A stretch of DNA of 57,483 nt from an uncultured Oscillospiraceae bacterium (GTDB taxonomy: Bacteria; Bacillota; Clostridia; Oscillospirales; Acutalibacteraceae). The translations under genes and the position numbers were made by a program. Below the pieces are notes generated by a model. It ran no database searches, had not been told where the DNA came from, and saw nothing but the letters and a program-made list of their open reading frames with translations. Every line of letters begins with the position of its first letter. The stretch's first letter is position 1. Positions 8,289-16,262 of the stretch are shown one piece after another. The stretch covers positions 1-57,483 of the forward strand of contig UQUZ01000013.1 of assembly GCA_900544375.1 (NCBI GenBank). Reading direction: 5' to 3'.

Positions 8289-8984
8289 ATGCCGATTCCA
8301 GTTTTACTGTCGGCCGAGGTCAATATGCAGGCGATCTTCACCCAACTTGGGGAGGGCTTTTTGACGACGGGCGCCATCTTTTTCCTGACGCTGGTGCTGA
8401 GCATGCCGTTGGGCCTTTTGGTCGCTTTTGGGCGCATGTCAAAAATAAAGCCTTTGAGCTGGCTGACACGATTTTTTATCAGTGTTATGCGCGGGACGCC
8501 ACTGATGCTGCAACTCATGGTGGTATATTTTGCGCCAGGGTTCCTGATTGTTAAATTGAATTGGGAGGTTACGTTGCCGGATAATTACCGCTTTATCGCC
8601 ACAATCGTCGGCTTCGTTCTCAACTACGCGGCCTATTTTGCGGAGATCTACCGCGGCGGCATTGAATCGATGCCCGTTGGTCAATATGAGGCGGCCCAGG
8701 TGCTGGGCTTCACTAGAAGCCAGACTTTCCTGCGCATCATTCTGCCGCAGGTGGCAAAAAACATCCTGCCTTCTGTTACCAATGAAATCATTACGCTGGT
8801 GAAGGATACCTCTCTTGCCTTCTCCATTTCCGTTGTGGAGATGTTTACGGCCGCAAAGATGCTTGCCACTTCGCAATCCTCTGTTATCCCATTCTTTGTT
8901 GCCGGCGTGTTTTACTACATCGCAAACTATGTGGTTGCTTTTATCATGGAGCGCGTCGAAAAATCGCTTAACTACTATAAATAA
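8289..8984 (+). CDS. Polar amino-acid ABC transporter, permease
   Basis: A 231-residue inner membrane permease of the HisM/GlnP type. It has several hydrophobic segments (for example GAIFFLTLVLSMPLGLLVAF and FIATIVGFVLNYAAYFAEI) and the family signature around FISVMRGTPLMLQLMVVYF and the coupling-helix region GIESMPVGQYEAAQVLGFTR, which contacts the ATPase. ATG 8289 (MPIPVLLSA) follows GGAAGG. Earlier in-frame codons lie over the terminator and are unlikely starts. Works with the lipoprotein upstream and the ATPase downstream. Confidence 0.93.
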   Translation: MPIPVLLSAEVNMQAIFTQLGEGFLTTGAIFFLTLVLSMPLGLLVAFGRMSKIKPLSWLTRFFISVMRGTPLMLQLMVVYFAPGFLIVKLNWEVTLPDNYRFIATIVGFVLNYAAYFAEIYRGGIESMPVGQYEAAQVLGFTRSQTFLRIILPQVAKNILPSVTNEIITLVKDTSLAFSISVVEMFTAAKMLATSQSSVIPFFVAGVFYYIANYVVAFIMERVEKSLNYYK

Positions 8985-9116
8985 AGAGGGAGCCGTTTGA
9001 AAAAAGCTTTCACACTTCTTTCAAACGAGCGTTGTGCCTGCCCGCCAAAGGCGGAAGCCCCAGCTTCCCCGGAACCGGTGCAATTCCCCGGCTGTCAGAA
9101 AGGAAGGAACATTTCT

Positions 9117-9881
9117 ATGGAAGAGCTGCTCACCATCAACAACCTGCGTAAGGGGTTCGGCGGCCTGGAGGTCCTGAAAGATATCTCCCTGCATGTGGAG
9201 AAGGGGCAGGTCGTCGCCATTATCGGGCCTTCCGGCTCCGGCAAATCAACACTGCTGCGCTGTGCGACGATGCTTGAAACGGTCGACGAAGGCACAATTT
9301 GCTATGGGGCAGACGTGCTGGTGCATATGGATGAGCATGGAAAAACGGTATATGCCGATAAAACGACTCTCAAAAAAATCCGTTCAAAATTCGGCCTTGT
9401 TTTTCAAAATTTTAACCTGTTCCCGCATTTCTCTGTGCTGAAAAACATTACGGAGGCGCAGGTGATCGCTGGGATAGATAAAAAGCAGGCGCAGGAAAAA
9501 GCCCGTGAGCTGCTCGGCAAAATGGGTTTGGCTGATAAAGAAAAGGCCTATCCCTGCCAGCTCTCCGGCGGCCAGCAGCAGCGTGTTTCCATCGCGCGCG
9601 CCCTGGCGCTCAACCCGCAGGTGCTTTTCTTCGATGAGCCCACCAGCGCGCTCGACCCGGAGCTAACAGGCGAAATTCTCAAGGTGATCCGCTCGCTTGC
9701 GGCAGAGCATATGACGATGGTAATCGTCACGCACGAGATGGCCTTTGCGCGTGATGTGGCGGATTACATCGTTTTCATGGATGGCGGTGTTATCGCGGAA
9801 GAGGGCACGCCGGACGAGGTGATCAACCACCCGAAAAACGACAGGACAAAGGCATTCTTATCACGATACGAAAAGGATTAG
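9117..9881 (+). CDS. Polar amino-acid ABC transporter, ATP-binding protein
   Basis: A 254-residue GlnQ/HisP-type ATPase. Walker A GPSGSGKST at 37-45, Q-loop FGLVFQNFNLFPH, signature LSGGQQQRVSIARAL, Walker B VLFFDEPTSALDPE, and the H-loop VTHEMAFARDVAD. ATG 9117 (MEELLTI) follows GGAAGG. A TTG at 8997 with GAGGGAG upstream is in frame and would add 40 residues unlike anything in the family; the 132 bases before the ATG are instead rich in small hairpins. Powers import through the preceding permease. Confidence 0.95.
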   Translation: MEELLTINNLRKGFGGLEVLKDISLHVEKGQVVAIIGPSGSGKSTLLRCATMLETVDEGTICYGADVLVHMDEHGKTVYADKTTLKKIRSKFGLVFQNFNLFPHFSVLKNITEAQVIAGIDKKQAQEKARELLGKMGLADKEKAYPCQLSGGQQQRVSIARALALNPQVLFFDEPTSALDPELTGEILKVIRSLAAEHMTMVIVTHEMAFARDVADYIVFMDGGVIAEEGTPDEVINHPKNDRTKAFLSRYEKD

Positions 9882-9945
9882 GGCGCCGCGCTGCCTGCGC
9901 CGCAGTTCATCCTCATTTCACCATGCTTCCTTAATGCAACAAAGC

Positions 9946-9980
9946 AGCCATGCATGCCCAAACGGGCGCATGGCTGTTTT
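9946..9980 (+). terminator. Terminator of the ABC transporter operon
   Basis: Stem AGCCATGC...GCATGGCT with an inner GCCC/GGGC pairing and a GTTTTTA tail, 65 bases after the ATPase stop. The remaining bases to 10190 hold nothing I can assign; they are AT-rich and without a credible frame. Confidence 0.8.
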
Positions 9981-10190
9981 TATTATAAATACCTATTTGA
10001 TTATTATTTTTATTCTACAATAAACAGCAGCGCCCCACGCCAATTCCCACTGCAAAACGGCCATCAAAGCAACGCCATTTATACCCTGTTGTTATGCTTT
10101 CAATTGCCTAACAGCCTCTACATAGCTGCTCGCCTTCTTCACAGGGAAATAGCGTGAACATTCCCGCATCCAAAAATCCATTTCTTCTTT

Positions 10191-10501
10191 TTATTCTTCG
10201 ATCGCGCTCACTTCCGCCATAAGGAATGCCACGCCTTGGCAGCTTGCCTCAGCCATCTCCGGAAGCAAAAAAGAGAAGCCCCATTCCACATCCGCCGGAT
10301 CGTCCTCAAAGCCGTTGCGCGCGGCGATCACAAGAAAGCAGCCCGGGTGCTCTTGGAGGAGTTCCAGTTCAAAGTGCGCGGGCCTGCGATAATCCTCCAA
10401 GCGGCAAAATTTTTCCATGCCAAAAACACCACGCTGTCCGCCATCCGGTACTCCACCCGGCAGAACTCTGAGTCAAAAGCAGCATCCCCCACACGCACCA
10501 T
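10191..10501 (-). pseudogene. Small conserved-looking protein gene split by a frameshift
   Basis: Two frames join at the run AAAAATTTT near 10410. The first starts at ATG 10501 (MVRVGDAAFDSEFCRVEYRM, continuing to VVFLAWKNF) and soon hits a stop. The second continues as CRLEDYRRPAHFELELL and ends with VAFLMAEVSAIEE at 10191. Each part looks like coding sequence and together they give one protein of about 100 residues. A single-base change in the A/T run would restore it, so this is either a true frameshift or a sequencing error. It starts 10 bases after the hydrolase stop and is likely co-transcribed. Function unknown. Confidence 0.6.
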
Positions 10502-10511
10502 CTCATTCGTT

Positions 10512-11432
10512 TTAATCTTGTGAGCCTACAACCACCGGTATCTTTGCATATCGCATAAAAAATGCCGTCATTTCATCAATCGTCTGCCTGCTCTCCGGCC
10601 ACTCCGGATACGCCACGCTGAACACATGCTGAAGCGGGCGCTCTTTTATCCCTTTTGGCCAGTCATGCAGTTGATGCGGCACACCTTTTGCCGTGAGCCG
10701 CCGTTCAAAATCGAGCGTATGCGATCGGATGAAATCCTGCCGGCTTGTAACAAGATAGCAGGGTGGAAGCTTTGCCGTTTCCGTCAGATTTGCAAAATCC
10801 ATGCAGGCATAAAAGGCCTGCTTGTGGTAATCCGCCCCGAAGATGGTGGAGCGCAAAATCTTCATCGCCCCACGCGTCGTCAAAAACATGCCGGAGGTAA
10901 GGCCCAAGGCATTGAAACGCAGCCCCGAGCCCTGCGTGCCATAAATCCGTTGAAGGTCCACGCTTTCATTCACCAATGCTGTATACGCTGCGAGCAGGCC
11001 ACCCGCCGAATCCCCCGTCAGGAAGAGATTTTCCATTTGGCAAGGGTATTCCGCGCCATGCGCCGCAATCCAGCGAAAGGCGGCTAGGATATCGCGCACC
11101 TGCTCCGGGAACAGCACCTCCGGCGCCAACCGGTAGCTCAGGCTAATCACGGTGAATCCCCGCGAGGCGATGGCAAGGTTATAGTATTTATTGAGCTCTT
11201 TATAGCCGTACATCAGCCCGCCGCCGTGGATATCGATCACCACCGGCAGCGGTTCGGCCGTGCCCTCCGGATAGTAAACGTCCAGCAGATGGCCGCGATG
11301 CCCATCCGGCAGGTAGGCGATGTCCGTCACCTGCGTGATCCCCGGCGTGGGCTTCTGCAACGCGATGCGTTTCGCATCCGATTTGGCGGTGTTCTCCCAC
11401 ATCTTCTCAGCAATTTTCTCAACAAGGCGCAT
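10512..11432 (-). CDS. Alpha/beta hydrolase, acetyl esterase/lipase type
   Basis: A 306-residue cytoplasmic esterase-like enzyme of the hormone-sensitive-lipase class. The oxyanion-hole motif IDIHGGGLMYG and the nucleophile elbow TGDSAGGLLAAY are clear; a C-terminal HVFSVAYPEWPES could hold the catalytic histidine. No signal peptide. ATG 11432 follows AAGGGAGAG. It lies downstream of a GPH-type transporter and a metallophosphoesterase on the same strand, suggesting a small catabolic set for an unknown ester or glycoside; the substrate cannot be told from sequence. The gap of 245 bases to the transporter may hold its own promoter. Confidence 0.88.
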   Translation of the reverse strand: MRLVEKIAEKMWENTAKSDAKRIALQKPTPGITQVTDIAYLPDGHRGHLLDVYYPEGTAEPLPVVIDIHGGGLMYGYKELNKYYNLAIASRGFTVISLSYRLAPEVLFPEQVRDILAAFRWIAAHGAEYPCQMENLFLTGDSAGGLLAAYTALVNESVDLQRIYGTQGSGLRFNALGLTSGMFLTTRGAMKILRSTIFGADYHKQAFYACMDFANLTETAKLPPCYLVTSRQDFIRSHTLDFERRLTAKGVPHQLHDWPKGIKERPLQHVFSVAYPEWPESRQTIDEMTAFFMRYAKIPVVVGSQD

Positions 11433-11677
11433 TGGCTCTCTCCCTTTCGAACGAAAAAATAACTGCTAATCGGCATCAAACTGGGATCGTCAGGATATCC
11501 GCCGTCTGACCTTCCATGCTCTACCTAAATCATCAACAAACACCTCTAGTTGTCAATGCAGAAGGGCGGCGACTCTCGGCGCTCATTTTTTCCTGCCACA
11601 CTGCTTTTCCATCCATTCACACGGCTTCATCAGGCTTCTTCGCCACCCCTGCAACGCGCCTATCACATAGGATGAAA

Positions 11678-13177
11678 TCAACGAACCTCTTCCTCGCCTT
11701 TCGTGACGCCGAGCTCTTCGCCAAGCGCTTCGCGCCTGCGCAAAACTTCCTCATGCACGCGGTCGCGCTCCTTACCCGTCAGCTTGTAAAGGAAGAAGGG
11801 GAGCCCCGCCAGCAGCATCATCATGCCGTGGAACAGTGTGTAGAAGAACAAGAGCTTCACCTTTGTATCATAGGCTTGTGTTTGATAAACCGTCTGCATT
11901 ACGCCATCAACCATCTGATCTACCGGCTGGATATATTGGATGATCGAGTGATCGCCATACAGAATACGAGGCGAGAGGGACTGTGCGATCAAGCCGCTGA
12001 GCGAGGAACCTGCGCTGATGATAAAGCCGAGGCTCGCATCCAGCCGCTTGCCTGTTTTGAGCTCAATATCCTCCAGAATATCTGCCTGGAACATGCTCGG
12101 CAGCAAATTGGACGCGCCAAACTGCAAGCCAATGAGGAAAAGGCAAACCACAAACAGAACGGTCAAAGAGGATTGCTCGGGGTGGTTGAAGCAAAGAATC
12201 CCCGTGGCAAACGCGGCACCGTTCGCCAGCACGGAATAAACGCCGGATGCAATATAAATCTGCTTGCTGGTAAACTTTTTGAGCAGCGCATTAACAATCA
12301 GCATGCCGACGAAGGTGCCGATGCCGGTCGGCAGGCCAAACAGAATAAACTTGCTCGGGTCGCCCAACAGCGCCACAGCCAGGAAAATGCCCATGTAATT
12401 TGCAATCTGGCGGAAATTCTTTAAGAATTCGCTAATCAGCACCAGAATTGCATATTTGTTGCCGATCACATCACGGAAGCCTAAAAGCGGGTTTTCCCGC
12501 TTCTCGCTATAAACGATACGCTCGCGCACCGCTTTCATACCCGCCAGCATAGAGAGTGTGCCGACCAGGCCGCACAGCGCGGCGGAAACAATATACATCA
12601 TCGCCTCTGTCTGGATAATGCCGGGCTTGCGCAGCAGGCCGATCACAAGCACAATCACAAGCGGGGCCGAGTTCCCAATTGCGCTCGAAATCCCTCGGAA
12701 GGACAGAATCTTATCACGCTCCTGCGTGTTAGGCGTCATCACAACGCCAACCATATTCACGCTGTTTCCAAAATAGGATGCCGCGCCCTGAAGCAGCTGC
12801 ACCGTGCAGAGATAGGCGATCATGATAGGAAGCGGCATTTGGGGCGTGACAAACATCATCACGGTTAAAATGCCCATCGGCACCGCCGACGCAAGGCCAA
12901 GTGGACGGAATTTGCCGAGCTTGCTCTTTTTTCGGTTATCCATAATAATTGCGTAAAAGAAGCTCAGCGCAAAACCCAGGATACCGCAGATCGCGTTAAT
13001 CAGCGAAACGCTGCCGCTATCCAGCCGCAGCACATTGACAAGATATGCCTGACGGTAACCGTTGACCATACCGGTCATGTTTGTGTAGAAAAATACGCTG
13101 ATTAGGAAAAGGACGAACTCTTGATTGGATACATGCTTTTTCTGCTGCGCCGGAGCGCTTTGAATGGTGTTTTCCAT
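11678..13177 (-). CDS. MFS transporter of the GPH (glycoside-pentoside-hexuronide) type
   Basis: A 499-residue membrane protein with about 12 hydrophobic segments. The beginning (SNQEFVLFLISVFFYTNMTG) and the loop DNRKKSKLGKFRP after the second or third helix match the GPH:cation symporter group, which usually takes up sugars or glycosides together with sodium or protons. A long charged tail (GKERDRVHEEVLRRREALG) is cytoplasmic. ATG 13177 follows AAGGGAGAG. It starts 15 bases after the metallophosphoesterase gene ends, so the two are co-transcribed. The substrate is unknown. Confidence 0.85.
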   Translation of the reverse strand: MENTIQSAPAQQKKHVSNQEFVLFLISVFFYTNMTGMVNGYRQAYLVNVLRLDSGSVSLINAICGILGFALSFFYAIIMDNRKKSKLGKFRPLGLASAVPMGILTVMMFVTPQMPLPIMIAYLCTVQLLQGAASYFGNSVNMVGVVMTPNTQERDKILSFRGISSAIGNSAPLVIVLVIGLLRKPGIIQTEAMMYIVSAALCGLVGTLSMLAGMKAVRERIVYSEKRENPLLGFRDVIGNKYAILVLISEFLKNFRQIANYMGIFLAVALLGDPSKFILFGLPTGIGTFVGMLIVNALLKKFTSKQIYIASGVYSVLANGAAFATGILCFNHPEQSSLTVLFVVCLFLIGLQFGASNLLPSMFQADILEDIELKTGKRLDASLGFIISAGSSLSGLIAQSLSPRILYGDHSIIQYIQPVDQMVDGVMQTVYQTQAYDTKVKLLFFYTLFHGMMMLLAGLPFFLYKLTGKERDRVHEEVLRRREALGEELGVTKGEEEVR

Positions 13178-13192
13178 CGAATCTCTCCCTTT

Positions 13193-14566
13193 TTATTCTT
13201 TGATCCAGCCGATCGGTAAAACCGCCTCATCATCTATCTGGTTTTCATCCCCGATCAGCGACAAAACAAATGCGTGCAGATCAGAAAGCGTCGGATTCCC
13301 CACCTTTTTCTCCACCACATGCAGGATGGGGGAAAGGCGGCCGAGCAACCGATCCATTGCCTCATAGAGCGGCGTGCCTTGCACATAGGGCTCGTTCCCC
13401 ACAAAGATATTCCGCACCAGCTCCACTGCCTGATCCCTAAGCAGCACATGGCGTAGAGAGGGATCAACATGCACAAAAAAGAGCCTGCCTACTCCGCCGA
13501 GCGTTAGCCTTTGAAGCAGCTTCCCGGCAAGCTTTACCGGAAGCCGCAGCTTCTGGTTCGGCTTAGCCCCGCCGAGGCGGCTCATAAAAAACTCAAAATC
13601 ATCCGCCATCGCATCGAGAATATCCGTAATCATCCGATCAAAGCGCCACTTAAAATATTCCTGCGCCGTGCGGCCGCCCTTCTCCCAATCAAAATCCCGG
13701 ATGGTTTCCGATTGGATTTGAACGTTGCCGTCCGGCAGGAACGTTACCTTTCGGTAGGCGCATGGGCACCCTACGAAGGAGCCCGTGCAAATATCATAGA
13801 GGGGATTCCCCTGCTGTGAAACGCGCTTGGTGATGCTCTGCATGTGCATATGGCCTGTAAAAATCAGATTGAGACCGGCATCGGCCAGCGTATCCGCCGT
13901 TTTTTGCCAATGATCTATTTTCGCATCTCCGATCAGCTCCATCACGGGCGAACCAGGCAGCACAGGGTAATGCGTCATTGCAAAAATAAAATTCCCACTC
14001 TCCTTTGCATCCGCAATTTGGCGGAGGATCCACTCCATCTGCTCCGCGTCAAAGCCGGTAAAGCCCTCGCCATCCCCATCGCAGTTGAGCGCTAGAAGCC
14101 GGACGCCGTCTGCAAGCTGCGCCACATAAGATAGTGTCCTGCGATGCTCGCTGATCGCAGTGGAAAAGCCGAACTCATAATAAAGCGCATACAGTTCCTC
14201 CCGCGCCGTGCCCTCAACCGGCACCTCATGATCGCCCACATAACCTACGGGGGCATCGTTAAAATCGTGCTTCGCGGTGATCAAATAGATTTTTTTCCCA
14301 TTCGCTTGCAGTCTTTGCAGCTTTTTTAGAAAGCCACGGTGGCTCTCCTTCTCCCCATTAAAAATCAAATCGCCTGGAATCAGCACCGTTTGCGTATCAT
14401 GATCTTCTAGCAATTGGGAAAACCCCGCATCAATAATTGCGCCCGTTTCTGCAATGCATTTTTGATCGGTCGCGCTCCTTTTTTCATATGCCTCCCCGCT
14501 CGCACCCAGATCGTTTTCAAAATAATGCGTATCCGTTACAACGAAGAATCGAAAAGGCTGTTCCAA
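13193..14566 (-). CDS. Metallophosphoesterase (calcineurin-like), altered GNHD motif
   Basis: A 457-residue calcineurin-like phosphoesterase without a signal peptide. Metal-site motifs appear in order: TDTHYFE (about 11-17), PGDLIFNG, then AKHDFND where the family has GNHD/GNHE, later MTHYPVLPG and TGHMHMQ. The second half has no motif I recognise. The start is TTG 14566 (MEQPFRFF) with GGGGGAG 8 bases upstream; no ATG is available. First gene of a set with the GPH transporter and hydrolase, downstream of an AraC regulator gene. Probable substrate: a phosphorylated small molecule or nucleotide, not resolvable here. Confidence 0.85.
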   Translation of the reverse strand: MEQPFRFFVVTDTHYFENDLGASGEAYEKRSATDQKCIAETGAIIDAGFSQLLEDHDTQTVLIPGDLIFNGEKESHRGFLKKLQRLQANGKKIYLITAKHDFNDAPVGYVGDHEVPVEGTAREELYALYYEFGFSTAISEHRRTLSYVAQLADGVRLLALNCDGDGEGFTGFDAEQMEWILRQIADAKESGNFIFAMTHYPVLPGSPVMELIGDAKIDHWQKTADTLADAGLNLIFTGHMHMQSITKRVSQQGNPLYDICTGSFVGCPCAYRKVTFLPDGNVQIQSETIRDFDWEKGGRTAQEYFKWRFDRMITDILDAMADDFEFFMSRLGGAKPNQKLRLPVKLAGKLLQRLTLGGVGRLFFVHVDPSLRHVLLRDQAVELVRNIFVGNEPYVQGTPLYEAMDRLLGRLSPILHVVEKKVGNPTLSDLHAFVLSLIGDENQIDDEAVLPIGWIKE

Positions 14567-14677
14567 TTTGATTTCTCCCCCTCGTTTTTGTTTATATAAT
14601 TAAAATATCACGAATAAGCAGTGCAAATAATAGAAAATATCACATTATATATTTAAAAAGTCACACTGAGCGGCCGC

Positions 14678-15487
14678 TCATTTCTGGAACATTTTACGAA
14701 ACTTCATAGGTGCATAACCCGTCGCCCGCTTGAAGCGCGTTGCAAAATATTGCTGATCCTCAAATGCTAAACGGGCCGCAATCTCTCCTATCGGCATCCC
14801 TGTATTTTGCAGGAGCATTTTCGCTGCTTCCACCCTCCCATTGAGATAATACTGATAGGGTGTAACACCGTATTGCGCTCTAAAAACCTGGATCAGATAG
14901 TTTTTGGAATAATTAAACTCCTCGCATAAAAGATCCAGAGAAAACGTTTTTTCTATGCTCGCATCAAGTCTGTGCCGAAGTTGCTCTGCGAGCGACTGGG
15001 ATTCTCCAAAAGAGCGGTTATGCAAACTGACAAATATTTTCATCAGCTGCACAGTGATCTCAGACGCCATCTGCTCATAGACAACAATATCCCTTGACAG
15101 GCGAAAAATCTCCTGAAAATACTGCAAATTATTGCAATCGTGAAACAGGTAAGTATCCTTTGGCAGATAGTTTTCCGCACAGGCCTGCATTACGGGGCCA
15201 TCGAACACCACCCAATATTTATGCCATGGGTTTTCACGATCCGCGTAATACCGATGTCTGCTCCCCTTGCGCAAAAAAAACACGTCGTTCTCAAGGGGAT
15301 GAAGCGTCTGTCCATCAATCTCCAGCGTGCCTTCCCCGCTGATAATGAATTCAAGCGCCATCAGGTCAGATTCACTGCGTTCAATTCGGAAGCCTTCGTC
15401 GCAATAAGTCTCCCCCACCATCCAAATATTGACCGGCGCCGTTTCACGCTTATACTGCGTAAAATTTTTAAAATCTTCTACCATCAT
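14678..15487 (-). CDS. AraC-family transcriptional regulator with N-terminal cupin
   Basis: A 269-residue regulator. The N-terminal part has a cupin-like ligand fold (FIISGEGTLEIDGQTLHPLE and FFLRKGSRHRYYAD), and the C-terminal 100 residues have the two AraC helix-turn-helix motifs, ending with GEIAARLAFEDQQYFATRFKR and TGYAPMKFRK. This pattern is typical of sugar-responsive activators. It lies 111 bases upstream of the metallophosphoesterase gene on the same strand and is the natural candidate to control that set. Start at 15487 or 15484 (ATGATG), after GGCGGTGA. Confidence 0.9.
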   Translation of the reverse strand: MMVEDFKNFTQYKRETAPVNIWMVGETYCDEGFRIERSESDLMALEFIISGEGTLEIDGQTLHPLENDVFFLRKGSRHRYYADRENPWHKYWVVFDGPVMQACAENYLPKDTYLFHDCNNLQYFQEIFRLSRDIVVYEQMASEITVQLMKIFVSLHNRSFGESQSLAEQLRHRLDASIEKTFSLDLLCEEFNYSKNYLIQVFRAQYGVTPYQYYLNGRVEAAKMLLQNTGMPIGEIAARLAFEDQQYFATRFKRATGYAPMKFRKMFQK

Positions 15488-15544
15488 TCACCGCCATTTA
15501 TTCAAATAGTATGTTTATTTTTCAATTCCATGTAAATTATTGAT

Positions 15545-15573
15545 ATAATATCACATATTTTCGAAAGAAACAA
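15545..15573 (-). promoter_or_regulatory. Promoter of the AraC-family gene
   Basis: Minus strand TTGTTT (15568-15573), 17-base spacer, TATTAT (15545-15550), about 58 bases before the start. Confidence 0.55.
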
Positions 15574-15576
15574 TGC

Positions 15577-15622
15577 CAAAAAAAACCGCCGCGAAACACA
15601 ATCGATTTCGCAGCAGTTTTTA
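15577..15622 (-). terminator. Terminator after the YbjQ-like gene
   Basis: Minus-strand stem AAACTGCTGCGAAA / TTTCGCGGCGGTTT with two mismatches and a run of eight T residues, 29 bases after the gene's stop. Confidence 0.75.
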
Positions 15623-15650
15623 AATACCGTTCGTATCTTCCTTATTTGGT

Positions 15651-15962
15651 TTACCGAAAACGCACCGCCGTGCCATATGCAATGACTTCTGCGGCTCCCT
15701 GCATAATCGCAGAGGAAGCATAGCGGATGTTAACAATTGCATCAGCGCCCAGCGCCTCGGCTTCCTCGACCATGCGTTTTGTCGCAAGCGCACGCGCTTC
15801 GCTCATCATTTCGTTATATGCCTTCAGTTCGCCGCCCACAAGCGTTTTAAAGCTCTGGGTAATATCGCGCCCGATATTTTTCGTCTGGATCGTGCTTCCT
15901 TTTACCAGGCCCAGCATATCCAGCTCCTTGCCGCTGATATAATCAGTATTTACCAAGATCAC
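15651..15962 (-). CDS. YbjQ family (UPF0145) heavy-metal-binding-like protein
   Basis: A 103-residue protein of the YbjQ/UPF0145 family: ILVNTDYISGKEL at the start, GLVKGSTIQTKNIGRD, the helix YNEMMSEARALATKRMVEEA, and the strand end ADAIVNIRYASSAI. Family members form small pentameric alpha/beta rings of unknown role. I chose GTG 15962, which gives the family's usual length; the longer frame upstream overlaps the neighbour. It overlaps the preceding small membrane gene by 20 bases, so translation is probably coupled. Confidence 0.85.
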   Translation of the reverse strand: MILVNTDYISGKELDMLGLVKGSTIQTKNIGRDITQSFKTLVGGELKAYNEMMSEARALATKRMVEEAEALGADAIVNIRYASSAIMQGAAEVIAYGTAVRFR

Positions 15963-16167
15963 CCTCTTCACCGCTCCTGACTTCTTGAATTCGTTCAAAC
16001 AATACATAAACCGCCACGCCAACCAGCACTAGCAGCGCAACCGCGCCCGCCGCTTTCAGCCAAATTGGGATGGAGGCTGCAAACACAATGCCCATATATG
16101 CGATCAGCGCTAAAATACACACGATCGTAATGATAATCGGTGCAATCAGTTTTCGCGTAGCGTTCAT
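15943..16167 (-). CDS. Small membrane protein, two predicted helices
   Basis: A 74-residue protein: short basic start (MNATRKL), two hydrophobic segments (about 8-29 and 36-57) and a charged tail ERIQEVRSGEEGDLGKY. ATG 16167 follows GAGGAAGG. A TATAAT at 16207-16212 on the minus strand may be its promoter. The end overlaps the YbjQ-like gene. I do not recognise a family; the overlap suggests the two proteins work together, perhaps with YbjQ at the membrane. Confidence 0.7.
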   Translation of the reverse strand: MNATRKLIAPIIITIVCILALIAYMGIVFAASIPIWLKAAGAVALLVLVGVAVYVLFERIQEVRSGEEGDLGKY

Positions 16168-16262
16168 AGGGCCTTCCTCATTTCCATGGGCTGTTTTGGT
16201 TGTTTCATTATAGCATCGCCCTCTATCATCATATTGCAATAAAACAAATTTATGCAGATTGC

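Noticed and set aside
8997..9116. N-terminal extension of the transporter ATPase from TTG 8997
   Set aside because: The added 40 residues are Cys/Pro-rich and unlike the family, and the ATG at 9117 has a good ribosome site and the normal start.
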